Positions 40,351 to 50,943 of a stretch of DNA of 64,000 nt are shown here, piece by piece (the first letter of the stretch is position 1; each line of letters begins with the position of its first letter). A program made the translations under genes and the position numbers. Below the pieces are notes generated by a model. The model had not been told where the DNA came from. It did no database searches and saw only the letters and a program-made list of their open reading frames with translations. The stretch is from Pseudarcicella hirudinis (lineage in GTDB: Bacteria; Bacteroidota; Bacteroidia; Cytophagales; Spirosomataceae). The DNA is taken from assembly GCF_900115665.1 (NCBI RefSeq), contig NZ_FOXH01000007.1, positions 1 to 64,000 of the forward strand, in the 5' to 3' direction.

Positions 40351-42105
40351 ATGTCCACAGGCTTAGATGCTCTTACTCAAAAAAACATTAATGCTTGGTT
40401 ATCAGGCAACTACGACAATGAAACAAAGGCAAAAATTCAGAGCCTTTTAGATGAAGGGAAGGAAACAGAGCTTACTGATTCTTTTTACAAAGACCTGGAA
40501 TTTGGTACCGGAGGAATGAGGGGCGAAATGGGAGTTGGAAGCAACAGAATGAATAAATATACGGTTGGTGCTGCCACTCAGGGTTTTGCTAATTATCTGA
40601 AATCTAATTTCCCGGATCAGGAAATTAAAGTAGCCATTGCACATGATTCCCGGAACAATTCCTCATTTTTTGCCAGAATCTCAGCTGACATTTTCTCTGC
40701 CAGTGGTATTAAAGTTTTCTTATTTAAAGAATTAAGACCCACTCCGGAACTTTCTTTCGCTGTCCGCCATCTGGGCTGCCAGGCTGGTATCGTGATAACT
40801 GCTTCACATAACCCACGCGAATACAACGGTTATAAAGCTTATTGGGCTGATGGCTCGCAGGTAGTTGCTCCGCATGATAAAAACATCGTAGCGGAAGTAA
40901 ATAAAATTCAGTCGGTTGATGAAATTAATTTTACCGGAAATGAAGATCTGATTACGCTAATCGGTGAAGAAATTGATGATGAATACCTGAAAACCATTCA
41001 GGCAAACAGCATCAATCCAAAAGTAATCGCACGCCAGGAAGGACTCAAAATTGTTTACTCTTCTATTCACGGAACGGGTATTACACTTGTACCAAAAGCC
41101 TTACAGCTGCTTGGTTTTGAACAGGTTACCGTAGTTCAGGAACAAGCTGAACCAAATGGTGATTTCCCTACAGTAATCTATCCGAATCCGGAAGAAACTG
41201 AGGCAATGACTTTGGCGATGAACCTTGCAAAGCAGATTGATGCCGATTTAGTAATCGCAACGGACCCGGATGCTGACCGTGTCGGAGCTGCCGTAAAAAA
41301 CCCGAAAGGAGAATGGGTTTTGCTTAATGGTAATCAAATGGCAAGTTTGATTATTTATTACCTTCTGAAAGCATGGAAAGACGCAAACAAGCTTACAGGT
41401 AAGGAATTTGTTGCCAAAACGATTGTTACGACTGAAATTATTGATAAAATGTGTGCACTTCAGGGTGTGAAGTGTTACAATACCCTCACAGGCTTTAAAT
41501 ACATCGCAGCAGTTATCCGTGAACTGGAAGGTAAGGAGAAATTTATCGGAGGCGGTGAAGAATCATACGGCTATCTGATTGGTGATGCGGTACGTGACAA
41601 AGATGCTGTTGCTTCCTGTGCAATGATCGCCGAGCTGGCTGCCTACGCCAAAGATAATGGCAAGTCGCTATTCGACTTCCTTACTGAAATGTACATGGAG
41701 AATAATTTCTATTATGAGGGACTTATTTCTCTTACCAAAAAAGGAAAGGCCGGTGCGGAAGAAATTCAGCAAATGATGTCCAGTTTAAGAGCAAATCTCC
41801 CGGCTTCTGTGGCAGGATCTGAACCTGTGACTGTATTGGATTATAAGAACTTAACATCGACAGATCTGAAGACCGGAGTGGTTTCGGGTATTCCGGAAGG
41901 GCTGGGGATCGAGTCGTCAAATGTAATTCAGCTGATCCTTGCAGACGGTTCAAAAGTATCTGCTCGTCCGTCAGGAACGGAGCCAAAAATCAAGTTTTAT
42001 GTTTCAGTAAATGCTCCGCTTACCAAGCCGGAAGATTTTGACAGTACATTATCAAGTCTGAAAGCTAAGGTATCTGCTATACAGGAAGATCTGGGTTTAA
42101 AGTAA
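40351..42105 (+). CDS. Phosphoglucomutase/phosphomannomutase-type phosphohexomutase
   Basis: 584 residues from ATG 40351 (MSTGLDALTQ); an earlier ATG at 40303 overlaps the TATATTTG promoter box and is rejected. Phosphoserine loop GIVITASHNPREYNGYK, metal loop ATDPDADRVG, sugar-binding GGGEESYGYL and phosphate-binding loop SARPSGTEPKIKFY are all present. It interconverts hexose-1- and hexose-6-phosphates, feeding glycogen, lipopolysaccharide or capsule precursors. Substrate choice (Glc or Man) cannot be told from these motifs. It ends at a terminator at 42135-42160. Confidence 0.94.
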   Translation: MSTGLDALTQKNINAWLSGNYDNETKAKIQSLLDEGKETELTDSFYKDLEFGTGGMRGEMGVGSNRMNKYTVGAATQGFANYLKSNFPDQEIKVAIAHDSRNNSSFFARISADIFSASGIKVFLFKELRPTPELSFAVRHLGCQAGIVITASHNPREYNGYKAYWADGSQVVAPHDKNIVAEVNKIQSVDEINFTGNEDLITLIGEEIDDEYLKTIQANSINPKVIARQEGLKIVYSSIHGTGITLVPKALQLLGFEQVTVVQEQAEPNGDFPTVIYPNPEETEAMTLAMNLAKQIDADLVIATDPDADRVGAAVKNPKGEWVLLNGNQMASLIIYYLLKAWKDANKLTGKEFVAKTIVTTEIIDKMCALQGVKCYNTLTGFKYIAAVIRELEGKEKFIGGGEESYGYLIGDAVRDKDAVASCAMIAELAAYAKDNGKSLFDFLTEMYMENNFYYEGLISLTKKGKAGAEEIQQMMSSLRANLPASVAGSEPVTVLDYKNLTSTDLKTGVVSGIPEGLGIESSNVIQLILADGSKVSARPSGTEPKIKFYVSVNAPLTKPEDFDSTLSSLKAKVSAIQEDLGLK

Positions 42106-42134
42106 ACATAACATCTTTTTTCACATCTCTGAAA

Positions 42135-42160
42135 ACAAGGCCTTAGAGCCTTGTTTTTTT
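42135..42160 (+). terminator. Rho-independent terminator of the phosphohexomutase gene
   Basis: ACAAGGC (42135-42141) pairs with GCCTTGT (42148-42154), followed by TTTTTTT. Confidence 0.75.
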
Positions 42161-42343
42161 TTGCCCTGATAGCGTATTTCTACTGTATTTTGAGGGAAAG
42201 ATACGGGTATTGCTACCGTTTACTAATTTATAGATTTAGAAGTCATTAAAATAACATTACTTTGTGAGGTCATGCTACAACACTAATAGACTAACAAAAA
42301 GCATGCTTCTAAATCAATTTTTAACCTTTTAATTTTTCCACTC

Positions 42344-42850
42344 ATGAAAAAATTACTTACTCTTACGTTTATCATCGCCGCGGTTCTCATTTCCAGCAAA
42401 GGGTATTCTCAAGCTTACAAAAATGGCGATAAATTATTAAATCTTGGTATTGGTTTAGGAACTTATGGCTATGGCGGCTTAGGCTTTGGTGGCTCTTTTG
42501 AAGTAGGCGTAACTGATGACATCAGTGTTGGTCCATTAGTTGGCTATTCCGGAACAACTTCTTTCGGTGCAAATTTCTCCGTTTTTACAATTGGAGGCCG
42601 TGGTTCTTATCACCTTAACAATTTAATCAAATTGGACAACGATAAAGTTGATCTATATGCAGGTTTAGGACTTGGTTATAGAAATATAAAATGGGATTAT
42701 AATGGCCTTGGAGGAGACAACTACGGAAGTGGTGTTCTTTTGTTAGCTCATGTTGGTGGTCGTTATTACTTCACCGATAAAGTTGCGGGTTTTGCTGAAC
42801 TTGGATCAGGTTTCGGTACCCTTCAGCTGGGTGTGGCATTCAAGTTTTAA
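42344..42850 (+). CDS. Small outer-membrane beta-barrel protein
   Basis: 168 residues. A cleavable signal peptide (MKKLLTLTFIIAAVLISSKGYSQ) is followed by Gly- and aromatic-rich amphipathic strands (LLNLGIGLGTYGYGGLGFGGSFEVGV; VDLYAGLGLGYRN; GGRYYFTDKVAGFAELGSGFG), ending in the hydrophobic FGTLQLGVAFKF with a terminal Phe, the outer-membrane insertion signal. This is the OmpA/Opa-type eight-strand barrel seen widely in Bacteroidota. Role unknown. It is convergent with prfC across a bidirectional terminator. Confidence 0.9.
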   Translation: MKKLLTLTFIIAAVLISSKGYSQAYKNGDKLLNLGIGLGTYGYGGLGFGGSFEVGVTDDISVGPLVGYSGTTSFGANFSVFTIGGRGSYHLNNLIKLDNDKVDLYAGLGLGYRNIKWDYNGLGGDNYGSGVLLLAHVGGRYYFTDKVAGFAELGSGFGTLQLGVAFKF

Positions 42851-42866
42851 TTCATAAAACTTGTAG

Positions 42867-42910
42867 AAATGAAAAAGGAGAACTTTTAAAAAGTTCTCCT
42901 TTTTCATTTC
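42867..42910. terminator. Bidirectional terminator with a 20-bp stem
   Basis: GAAATGAAAAAGGAGAACTT (42867-42886) pairs with AAGTTCTCCTTTTTCATTTC (42891-42910). It serves the beta-barrel gene and prfC, whose stop codon abuts its end. Confidence 0.85.
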
Positions 42911-44511
42911 TATGCTTCTACTGCTCTCTTAAACTCAGAAGTAAAATGGAATTGTATTTCCGGGTTATTCTGGATATTCATTCTTAGAATCCATTCAGAT
43001 TCTGCTAAAAACACAAAATTGCCATCTTTATCCTGCGCAATCTGCTGGCCTTTCAGTCTGACAAACTCATTCAGTTTCTTCTGATCTTCGGACGTTAACC
43101 AACAGGCTTTAGAAATACTCTGCCCGTCGAATCTACATTTTGCTCCGTATTCATGTTCTAACCGATACTGAATTACCTCATACTGAAGTTCTCCGACCGT
43201 ACCTACAATTTTACGATTTCCTAACTGAGGCTGAACAAACAACTGGGCAACACCTTCATCTGTAAGTTGCTGAATTCCCTTCTCAAGCTGTTTAGACTTC
43301 ATCGGGTCAAGGTTTATCAACTCTTTAAATATTTCAGGTGAGAAGCTTGGAATACCCTGGAAATTTAAATCTTCTCCTTCTGTCATTGTATCACCGATTT
43401 TAAAATTTCCAGTATCATACAAACCAATTACATCTCCCGGGAATCCTTCATCTACCACCTCTTTATCCTGAGCCATAAAATTATACGGGTTATTAAACCT
43501 CAGGTTTTTATCAAGACGAACATGATGATAGAACTTATTTCTTTCAAATGTCCCTGAACAGATTCTCAAAAAAGCAATCCTGTCTCTATGCTTAGGATCA
43601 AGGTTTGCATGTATTTTGAAAATAAACCCACTGAATTTTTTCTCCTCCGGCTCCACTACTCTCACATCAGTCTGACGCTTCTGAGTACTTGGCGCTATTT
43701 CAGTAAAAGTATCCAGTAATTCCTGTACCCCGAAATTGTTTACCGCTGAACCGAAGAATACCGGAGCTACACTACCGGAAAGATATGTTTCACGGTCAAA
43801 TTCATCATAAACCCCTTCAATTAACTCAACATCCTCTCTCAACTGGCGGGTATCTCTCTCTCCTACTCTTTTCAGCAATTCATCTGAATGAATATCCACA
43901 GAAACGACTTCTTTTTCAATCTTCGTTTTATTGGCATTGAAGAGATTCAGTGATTTTTCATATAAATTGTAAACCCCTTTGAAATTTGCACCAATATTAA
44001 TCGGCCAGGTAAGCGGGCGAACATTGATGTTTAATTTCTGCTCTAATTCATCTAAAAGGTCAAAAGGATTCTGCCCCTCTCTATCCATTTTGTTGATAAA
44101 GATAATCACCGGAGTATTCCTCATCCGGCAAACCTCCATAAGTCTTTCAGTTTGTTCCTCCACACCTTTTACACAGTCAATTACCAGTATTACCGAGTCA
44201 ACAGCTGTAAGTGTTCTGTAAGTATCCTCCGCAAAGTCTTTGTGACCCGGCGTATCCAGAATATTAATTTTTAAATTATTATACTCGAAAGTCATAACCG
44301 AAGTCGCCACAGAAATACCTCTTTGACGCTCAATCTCCATAAAATCGGAAGTTGCCCCTTTCTTAATCTTATTTGACTTTACCGCACCTGCCGTTTGGAT
44401 TGCTCCCCCAAAAAGTAAAAGCTTCTCTGTAAGAGTCGTTTTTCCTGCATCGGGGTGAGAAATGATTCCAAAGGTTCTTCTTTTATGTATTTCGTCCTGA
44501 ATATTTGCCAT
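42910..44511 (-). CDS. prfC: Peptide chain release factor 3
   Basis: 533 residues, standard RF3 length. The GTPase domain has G1 [11 protein letters not shown]3 [14 protein letters not shown] and G4 [11 protein letters not shown]; the RF3-specific [10 protein letters not shown] lies between. Domains II (about 295-390) and III ([20 protein letters not shown]) follow. It binds the ribosome after RF1/RF2 action and removes them using GTP. Start [15 protein letters not shown] is the usual one for Bacteroidota. Monocistronic on the minus strand. Confidence 0.96.
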   Translation of the reverse strand: MANIQDEIHKRRTFGIISHPDAGKTTLTEKLLLFGGAIQTAGAVKSNKIKKGATSDFMEIERQRGISVATSVMTFEYNNLKINILDTPGHKDFAEDTYRTLTAVDSVILVIDCVKGVEEQTERLMEVCRMRNTPVIIFINKMDREGQNPFDLLDELEQKLNINVRPLTWPINIGANFKGVYNLYEKSLNLFNANKTKIEKEVVSVDIHSDELLKRVGERDTRQLREDVELIEGVYDEFDRETYLSGSVAPVFFGSAVNNFGVQELLDTFTEIAPSTQKRQTDVRVVEPEEKKFSGFIFKIHANLDPKHRDRIAFLRICSGTFERNKFYHHVRLDKNLRFNNPYNFMAQDKEVVDEGFPGDVIGLYDTGNFKIGDTMTEGEDLNFQGIPSFSPEIFKELINLDPMKSKQLEKGIQQLTDEGVAQLFVQPQLGNRKIVGTVGELQYEVIQYRLEHEYGAKCRFDGQSISKACWLTSEDQKKLNEFVRLKGQQIAQDKDGNFVFLAESEWILRMNIQNNPEIQFHFTSEFKRAVEA

Positions 44512-44658
44512 TTGGTTATATTAATGCATCCCTGTCCGGATGTATTCTGATAAAATTCTTCTATAATGTTTCACAAAATTACGCTAAAAAAAATAAACTG
44601 CCACAGGTTTTAAGATTGATGAATTACTGAAAAAGTAAGTTTGTCTGTTTCTCAACAA

Positions 44659-44692
44659 AAAGTCCCCTCAGAAATACATCTGAGAGGACTTT
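44659..44692 (-). terminator. Terminator of the amino acid permease gene
   Basis: AAAGTCCCCTCAGA (44659-44672) pairs with TCTGAGAGGACTTT (44679-44692). On the minus strand it is followed by TTTGTTGAG. Confidence 0.75.
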
Positions 44693-44716
44693 GGATATTG
44701 TTATGCCATGCAGAAA

Positions 44717-46198
44717 TTACTCTTCTTTTTTGTTCAGATTACTGTTATGGCGGCTATAGGCAAAATATACAACAACTCCTAAAGTACCCCAGATCAGGAA
44801 TGAAATTTTAGTTTCAGTACGCAATCCCCACATCAGATAAAGGTTACACAAGATTCCGCAGGTAGCTACAACTGGTAAGAATGGTGCTTTATAAGGACGT
44901 TCGATATTTGGTTCACGCACTCTTAACAACCAAACAGCGCCGCAAATCATTGCAAATGCCAGCAAAGTACCGGAGCTGCACATTTCAGAAACCTTATCAA
45001 TTGGTGTTAAAGCAGCAACAACCGAAACAATAGCGCCTACAAAGATTGTACTCTTCCATGGCGTTTTGAACTTTGGATGAATTGTTCCGAACAAACCTTT
45101 TGGCAGCAAACCGTCTTTTGCCATACCTAAGAAGATACGGGTTTGAGCCAGCATCATTACCAGCATTACAGAGGTCAAACCTGCTGTAGCTGCAATCGTA
45201 ACAATATACATAGCAATCGGTAAACCAGCTCCGTCAAATGCAGAAGCAACCGGTGCTTTCAGATCCAGCGTGTCGTAACGAACCATCCCTGTTAATACCA
45301 ATGAAACAAGAATATACAACAAAGTACAAATCAACAAAGAAGCAATGATTGCAAAAGGAATATCTTTCGTCGGGTTGATAGCTTCCCCGGCTTGTGTAGA
45401 TACAGCATCAAAACCGATGTATGCAAAGAAAATAATACTGGCAGCAGTTACCACACCATTGAATCCGTAATGGATTGTTCCTGTTTTATCTGCTACAGGT
45501 TCAGGGATAAAAGGACTCCAGTTTGCGGTATCGATATAAAATGCTCCTACAACAATCACAAAAATTACCGCAGCAACTTTCAGAATTACAATCAGGTTAT
45601 TAGTGCTGGCTGCTTCTTTGATACCTTTTACAAGTACGTAAGTAACAATCCATACAATCAAAAATGCCGGTAAATTAAAAGCAAAGCTAAAGTCCGGAAC
45701 TACCTGACCGGCAGCTCTGAGTTTTTCTGCTTTTTCAGCAGCAGTTATCGGATCATTCGTTAAATACAGAGGCAGATTAATACTAAATAAATGAAGAAGT
45801 TTCTCGAAATATCCTGACCAGGCTACAGCTACGGTGGTAGCTCCCATCATATATTCCAGAATAAGGTTCCAGCCGATGAACCATGCAAAAAATTCGCCGA
45901 CGGTGCCATAAGAATATGCATAAGCAGAGCCCTCAACAGGTAAAATTGAGGCAAATTCTGCATAGCAAAGTGCTGCAAAAGTACATGCTACTCCTGCCAT
46001 TACAAACGCTAATGCCAAAGCCGGACCAGCCCAGTCATGGGCAGCTATCCCGGTGAGGGTAAAGATCCCGCCACCGATTACAGCTCCGATACCAAGTGAG
46101 GTCAGGGCCCATTTGCCCAGCACACGTTTCAGCTGGTTGTTTTTCACGTCAGCAGCATAGGCCTCTAGTGGTTTTTTTCGCCAAATACTATTACTCAT
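44717..46198 (-). CDS. APC-superfamily amino acid permease (cationic amino acid transporter-like)
   Basis: 493 residues with about 12 transmembrane segments. The APC fold opens with LTSLGIGAVIGGGIFTLTGIAAHDWAGPA, whose GAVIGxGIF is the substrate-binding TM1 unwound motif, and continues with VAWSGYFEK and FIGFDAVSTQAGEAINPTKDIP. The C-terminal loop EPNIERPYKAPF resembles the YfnA/CAT-family end. Imports amino acids, probably with proton coupling. Which amino acid is uncertain. Stands alone between terminators. Confidence 0.93.
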   Translation of the reverse strand: MSNSIWRKKPLEAYAADVKNNQLKRVLGKWALTSLGIGAVIGGGIFTLTGIAAHDWAGPALALAFVMAGVACTFAALCYAEFASILPVEGSAYAYSYGTVGEFFAWFIGWNLILEYMMGATTVAVAWSGYFEKLLHLFSINLPLYLTNDPITAAEKAEKLRAAGQVVPDFSFAFNLPAFLIVWIVTYVLVKGIKEAASTNNLIVILKVAAVIFVIVVGAFYIDTANWSPFIPEPVADKTGTIHYGFNGVVTAASIIFFAYIGFDAVSTQAGEAINPTKDIPFAIIASLLICTLLYILVSLVLTGMVRYDTLDLKAPVASAFDGAGLPIAMYIVTIAATAGLTSVMLVMMLAQTRIFLGMAKDGLLPKGLFGTIHPKFKTPWKSTIFVGAIVSVVAALTPIDKVSEMCSSGTLLAFAMICGAVWLLRVREPNIERPYKAPFLPVVATCGILCNLYLMWGLRTETKISFLIWGTLGVVVYFAYSRHNSNLNKKEE

Positions 46199-46303
46199 AA
46201 AGAAAAGGTTTTTAGTTTTTTATAATGTAGTTGAAGGTAATTTCAATAGTTTATTTTGTAAAATCTGTTTCAAGATAGTGAATATTGTACCTAAAAACAA
46301 AAA

Positions 46304-46334
46304 AGACCTGTAAGGGATTATTCCTTACAGGTCT
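46304..46334 (-). terminator. Terminator of secDF
   Basis: AGACCTGTAAGG (46304-46315) pairs with CCTTACAGGTCT (46323-46334), 7-nt loop, with a T run on the minus strand. Confidence 0.85.
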
Positions 46335-46347
46335 GCATTAAATTTAA

Positions 46348-49320
46348 CTAGGCCTTTTTCGCCGGTTCTGCGGCTGGCACCGCTTTCTTCTTATTTCCGC
46401 CGAGGTCAATGACAATCGGAGCAGCTACGAAAATTGAAGAATACGCTCCGAATACAACACCGATGAACATCGCAAAAGAGAACCCTCTCAAGATATCTCC
46501 ACCGAAGAATAACAATACTGTTACTACTAAGAATACTGTCGTGGCAGTCATTACAGTACGACTCATCGTATGGTTAATAGACTGGTTAATTGTCTTAATC
46601 ATCAGTTCTTTATCACTCAAATCAGCATCAATACCGATTTCTTCACGAATACGGTCAAATACAACCACAGTATCGTTAATAGAGTAACCCATTACCGTCA
46701 GAACGGCTGCGATAAAGATCTGATCTACTTCTAACTCAAATCCGAAAAGACGGGTAATACCAACCATTCCCAACACGACTAAAGCATCGTGCAAAAGAGC
46801 GATGATACTTCCCAGTGAATACTGCCATTTACGGAAACGAATCAGGATATAAAGGAAGATTGCAATTAGAGCATATAAAATTGACAGGAACGACTGCGTC
46901 ATAATATCATCCGCAATAGTTGATCCTACTTTTGATTCCGAAAGGATTACCGGTTTCGCATCAGCGAATTGCTTCAAACCTGTTTCCAGCGCAGTTCTTA
47001 CCGTCTGGTTAGCTTTTAAAGATTCATCCTCTACCAGATAAGCAGTAGTAATCTTCAATTTAGTCGGTCCGTTGAATGTTTTTACTTCAACACCTTTTTC
47101 TTTGAAATCATCTCTTAAAGCCTCTTTAATTAAACCTGCTTCTACCGGCTTAGATAATTCAACTACATAAGAACGGCCACCTTTAAAGTCCACACCAAGG
47201 TTGAAACCACCCTGTATAATCAGAACAACAATACCTGTTGCGATCAGACCCCATGAAAACCAGTATGAATATTTTCTTTTTCCGATAAAATCGAAATTGA
47301 ATCCTTTGAAAATATCCTTTGAAATAAAGGTTTCGAAAGTCATTTCTTTTTCACGACCTGCTTTGATAGCACGTTTTGCCATCCACTCGATTAATACATG
47401 AGAAACAAAAACAGCAGTAAATACTGAAGTTGCCAAACCAATCAATAGTGTGATTGCAAAACCTTTCACAGAACCTGAACCTAAAATAGCGAGAATTACA
47501 CCAATTAATGCTGTAGTAATGTTACCATCCAGGATGGCAGAAAGTGCTTTTTCGTACCCTAAACCAATCGCTTCCAGTAAACCTTTTCCTTTGTGTAATT
47601 CTTCTCTGATACGCTCGTTAATCAATACGTTAGCATCAACTGCCATACCCAAGGTCAAAACGATACCCGCAATACCAGGCAATGTCAAAGCAGCCTGAAT
47701 CTGTACCAGAATACCCGCAATAAAGAATACGTTAAATAATACGGCAGCATTAGCCATCCAGCCCGGACTTCCGTAGTATCCGATCATGAACACAATTACA
47801 AGGAATAAACCCGCAAGCATTGAGAAATATCCCTGATTGATGGCTTCCTGACCTAATGAAGGCCCTACAAATGCATCTTCTACAATACGTGTCGGAGCTG
47901 GTAATTTACCTGCTTTCAATACGTTTGCCAAATCTTTCGCTTCTTCTACTGTAAAACTTCCTGAGATAGAAGAACGACCTCCTGAGATTTCACCATTGAT
48001 AGTCGGAGCTGAGTATACATAGTTATCTAAAACAATTGCGATTCTTTTACCGATGTTAGCAGCTGTAAGGTTTTTCCAGATTCTTGCACCTGTTCCGTTC
48101 ATCGACATCGTTACTTCCGGGCGACCAGACTGATCATAATCCTGAGCAGCATCTGTGATAACATCTCCTTCAAGTGGTGCAGCTTGTCCCTCACCTTTTT
48201 TAAGTGCTTCCAGTTGCAGAATTTCATCACCGTTGATTGCAGGAATTCCTTTGGCATACCAGGCAAAAGTAAGCTCAGCCGGGAACATTGCACGAACTTC
48301 CGGACGACGGAATAATTCATTTACTCTTGCAGTATCCTTTCTGTAAACACCAAGTGTGTTGTTGATCGGGATAAATAATTTCGTCAAAGCACTACCTGCA
48401 GTAGTATCCTGTTTAGCACCGGCGGAATCTTTCTTGGCCGGAGTCTTTGTCAACTGACCAGCCAAACTTCCGCCTGTTTTAGAAGAATCCGATTTAAGGG
48501 CTGAAGATGGAGTGTTTAAAGTCGAAGCAATTTTGTTTGCTGCTTCTTCTTTTGCCAGATAGTCTCCCAATGCATTGATTCCTGCACCAAAATCATTCAA
48601 TTCATAACATTCGATAAATTCAAGTTTGGCAGCACCTGATAATAATTTTCTGGCACGCTCAGGGTTATCAACGCCAGGAAGCTCAACCTGAATACGGTTT
48701 GTTCCAGGTAAACGCTGGATGTTCGGGTTAGCAACACCAAATTTATCAATACGAGCCTGGATAATTTTGTAAACACGGTCAACAGCACCATCAATTTCAG
48801 CGTTAATTACACGCTTAACTTCTGAGTCAGATGAATTTGAATTGATTTTGCCTCTGTTGATTGAATTAGCGAAAATAGTAGCCAGTTTCTGATTCGGCGC
48901 AACTTTCGCAAAAGCATCGTAGAACAATTCATTGAAAGGCTTCGTAGAAGTTGCCTGAGCTTTACTTGCTACGTCAATTGCCTCTTCAAATTTCGGATCA
49001 TTGCTTTTTCCTGAAAGAGCACGTAAAATCTCTACCGGAGAAACTTCAAGTACTGCATGCAGACCACCTTCAAGGTCAAGACCTTTATGAAGTGCATAGT
49101 TTGTAACCTCTTGCAGGGTAAATCCCAGATAAACAGGCTTTTTCCAAAGGGAATCAATATAATGAGTTCTTTTTGCAGGGTCTAATTTACCGTCTTTTGA
49201 AGAAGCATATTGGTTTGCTTCTTCACGAATAGCACCAGCTTTCCAGGTAAAAGACAAAAAGAATAAACACAAGGCTGAAATAATACCAGTCAGCCAAAGT
49301 ACGACACTTTTGTAGCGCAT
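46348..49320 (-). CDS. secDF: Fused protein-export membrane protein SecDF
   Basis: 990 residues, combining SecD and SecF as is normal in Bacteroidota. The SecD half (about 1-640) has TM1, the periplasmic P1 domain (GLDLEGGLHAVLEV, RIQVELPGVDNPERA) and TM2-6 with GTLGMAVDANVLINERIREEL. The SecF half (about 670-970) has IQGGFNLGVDFKGGRSYVVE and ALLHDALVVLGM, VMGYSINDTVVVFDRIREE. It uses the proton gradient to complete Sec-dependent export from the periplasmic side. A low-complexity Ser/Lys/Ala insert sits in P1 (about residues 265-320). Single gene with its own terminator. Confidence 0.96.
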   Translation of the reverse strand: MRYKSVVLWLTGIISALCLFFLSFTWKAGAIREEANQYASSKDGKLDPAKRTHYIDSLWKKPVYLGFTLQEVTNYALHKGLDLEGGLHAVLEVSPVEILRALSGKSNDPKFEEAIDVASKAQATSTKPFNELFYDAFAKVAPNQKLATIFANSINRGKINSNSSDSEVKRVINAEIDGAVDRVYKIIQARIDKFGVANPNIQRLPGTNRIQVELPGVDNPERARKLLSGAAKLEFIECYELNDFGAGINALGDYLAKEEAANKIASTLNTPSSALKSDSSKTGGSLAGQLTKTPAKKDSAGAKQDTTAGSALTKLFIPINNTLGVYRKDTARVNELFRRPEVRAMFPAELTFAWYAKGIPAINGDEILQLEALKKGEGQAAPLEGDVITDAAQDYDQSGRPEVTMSMNGTGARIWKNLTAANIGKRIAIVLDNYVYSAPTINGEISGGRSSISGSFTVEEAKDLANVLKAGKLPAPTRIVEDAFVGPSLGQEAINQGYFSMLAGLFLVIVFMIGYYGSPGWMANAAVLFNVFFIAGILVQIQAALTLPGIAGIVLTLGMAVDANVLINERIREELHKGKGLLEAIGLGYEKALSAILDGNITTALIGVILAILGSGSVKGFAITLLIGLATSVFTAVFVSHVLIEWMAKRAIKAGREKEMTFETFISKDIFKGFNFDFIGKRKYSYWFSWGLIATGIVVLIIQGGFNLGVDFKGGRSYVVELSKPVEAGLIKEALRDDFKEKGVEVKTFNGPTKLKITTAYLVEDESLKANQTVRTALETGLKQFADAKPVILSESKVGSTIADDIMTQSFLSILYALIAIFLYILIRFRKWQYSLGSIIALLHDALVVLGMVGITRLFGFELEVDQIFIAAVLTVMGYSINDTVVVFDRIREEIGIDADLSDKELMIKTINQSINHTMSRTVMTATTVFLVVTVLLFFGGDILRGFSFAMFIGVVFGAYSSIFVAAPIVIDLGGNKKKAVPAAEPAKKA

Positions 49321-49494
49321 TTGATTTGTAAAAATTAAAATGTAATAATTCTATTTATGATAAACTAAGAAGATGAAGACAGGGAAAATAAAAATCAGGC
49401 GATTGCAGGACGCAGTCAAAACAGAATCAATAAAATGCTGATTCATTGCTTTTAATCCTTTAAAAGTAGATTTTAAAAATTCCGTGAAAAAATA

Positions 49495-49851
49495 CTAGGG
49501 AGCGTTGGTAACTATAAAGTGCTCAAAAAGCACTTCAAAATAAGAAAGTCTGTAAGTAAGATTGGCAATTTTGGCAACTTGTTTATTGAAATCGCCAAAA
49601 ATACAGGTGTTTAAAAGGAAGATAAAATCCTGGGAAAAATCCAGAATAATCGGAGATGAGACTGTCACAGCGGACAATTCACTCACTGTGCATACTTCTT
49701 TCTGAGGTTTTTCAGACTTGGAAGTTTTCTCAAATTTAACCGTTTTTATAACAGGAATGGCTGATAAGCCCTTTCCGAACACATTCAGAAAAAGCATCAG
49801 GCAAACCAGTATTGTACTGGTTAAACGGAATATTTGAGTAGTTTTTTGCAT
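49495..49851 (-). CDS. Hypothetical secreted or membrane-anchored small protein
   Basis: 118 residues from ATG 49851 (MQKTTQIFRLTSTILVCLML), which begins a signal or anchor segment; an upstream ATG at 49872 adds 7 residues and would overlap a TACTTTTG promoter-like box (minus strand 49868-49861). The mature part contains VIKTVKFEKTSKSEKPQKEV, then hydrophobic stretches and the end FEHFIVTNAP. No recognised family. Located between secDF and nadC. Confidence 0.55.
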   Translation of the reverse strand: MQKTTQIFRLTSTILVCLMLFLNVFGKGLSAIPVIKTVKFEKTSKSEKPQKEVCTVSELSAVTVSSPIILDFSQDFIFLLNTCIFGDFNKQVAKIANLTYRLSYFEVLFEHFIVTNAP

Positions 49852-50044
49852 TTTGATTTGCAAAAGTAGCATGAATTTATTGGCTCTACCAAATTTTATG
49901 TTCTTTTTCTGTTTGTTAAGTCTGGAAAGTATCTTAAAAAACGAATAATTTCTTCAAAAACTGCTTCCTGTGCTTTTGGATAATTTTCTTACTTTTACCG
50001 TCCAAAACCATTTATGAATCATCCATTGATTAGCCCAAACTGAA

Positions 50045-50899
50045 ATGTTCAATTACTTAGCGCCTGAATACATTAAAAATTTCATAAGAACTGCTCTTAC
50101 AGAAGATGTCGGAGACGGAGATCATACTTCTCTTTCTACTATCCCTGATACCGCAATCGGAAGAGCTCGTTTATTGGTAAAGGATAGCGGCATTCTGGCG
50201 GGTGTTGATCTGGCAAAAATGATTTTCGCTGAGGTTGATAAGGATCTTTCTGTAGAAATTCTGTTACAGGACGGAGCAGCTATTGAAATGGGAAATATCG
50301 TACTGACAGTGGAAGGAAAGTCTCAATCTATTCTTACCGCAGAAAGACTGGTTTTAAACTGTATGCAAAGAATGTCCGGAATTGCCACTTACACGCATTC
50401 TATGGCAAAATTACTGGAAGGTACGAAAACAAAATTACTGGATACCCGCAAAACCACACCAAATTTTCGTCTGTGCGAAAAATGGGCCTGCAAAATCGGA
50501 GGAGCAGAAAATCACAGATATGCTTTGTACGACATGATTCTGATTAAAGATAATCATGTCGATTATGCCGGAGGAATCCATAACGCCATTACAAAAGCAA
50601 ATACTTATTTAAAAGAAAAAGGGAAAAACCTGCAAATTGAAATAGAAGTACGAAACCTTGATGAATTGAATCAGGTACTGGAAACAGGGCATATCCATAG
50701 AATCATGCTGGATAACTTCTCTTTTGAAAACATAAGAAAGGCCGTAAAATTAGTTGACGGGAGATATACTACTGAAGCCTCAGGAGGAATTAATGAAACT
50801 ACCATTCGTGAATATGCTGAATGCGGTGTGGATTATATTTCCGTAGGCGCTCTGACGCATCATATCGCCAGTCTGGATTTGAGTTTAAAAGCGTTTTAA
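50045..50899 (+). CDS. nadC: Nicotinate-nucleotide pyrophosphorylase (quinolinate phosphoribosyltransferase)
   Basis: 284 residues. Family signatures: [15 protein letters not shown], the phosphoribosyltransferase core [13 protein letters not shown], the active-site [42 protein letters not shown], and [29 protein letters not shown]. Makes nicotinic acid mononucleotide from quinolinate and PRPP in NAD synthesis. Its end is followed by nadA in another frame within 45 bp, so the two are a NAD-biosynthesis operon. Confidence 0.97.
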   Translation: MFNYLAPEYIKNFIRTALTEDVGDGDHTSLSTIPDTAIGRARLLVKDSGILAGVDLAKMIFAEVDKDLSVEILLQDGAAIEMGNIVLTVEGKSQSILTAERLVLNCMQRMSGIATYTHSMAKLLEGTKTKLLDTRKTTPNFRLCEKWACKIGGAENHRYALYDMILIKDNHVDYAGGIHNAITKANTYLKEKGKNLQIEIEVRNLDELNQVLETGHIHRIMLDNFSFENIRKAVKLVDGRYTTEASGGINETTIREYAECGVDYISVGALTHHIASLDLSLKAF

Positions 50900-50943
50900 G
50901 TCAGGTTTCATTTTCGGACAAAATCCGAAAAGTTGCCTTAAAT

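Noticed and set aside
50821-50943. N-terminal extension of nadA into nadC
   Set aside because: It overlaps the end of nadC in another frame, giving sequence unlike any NadA N-terminus.
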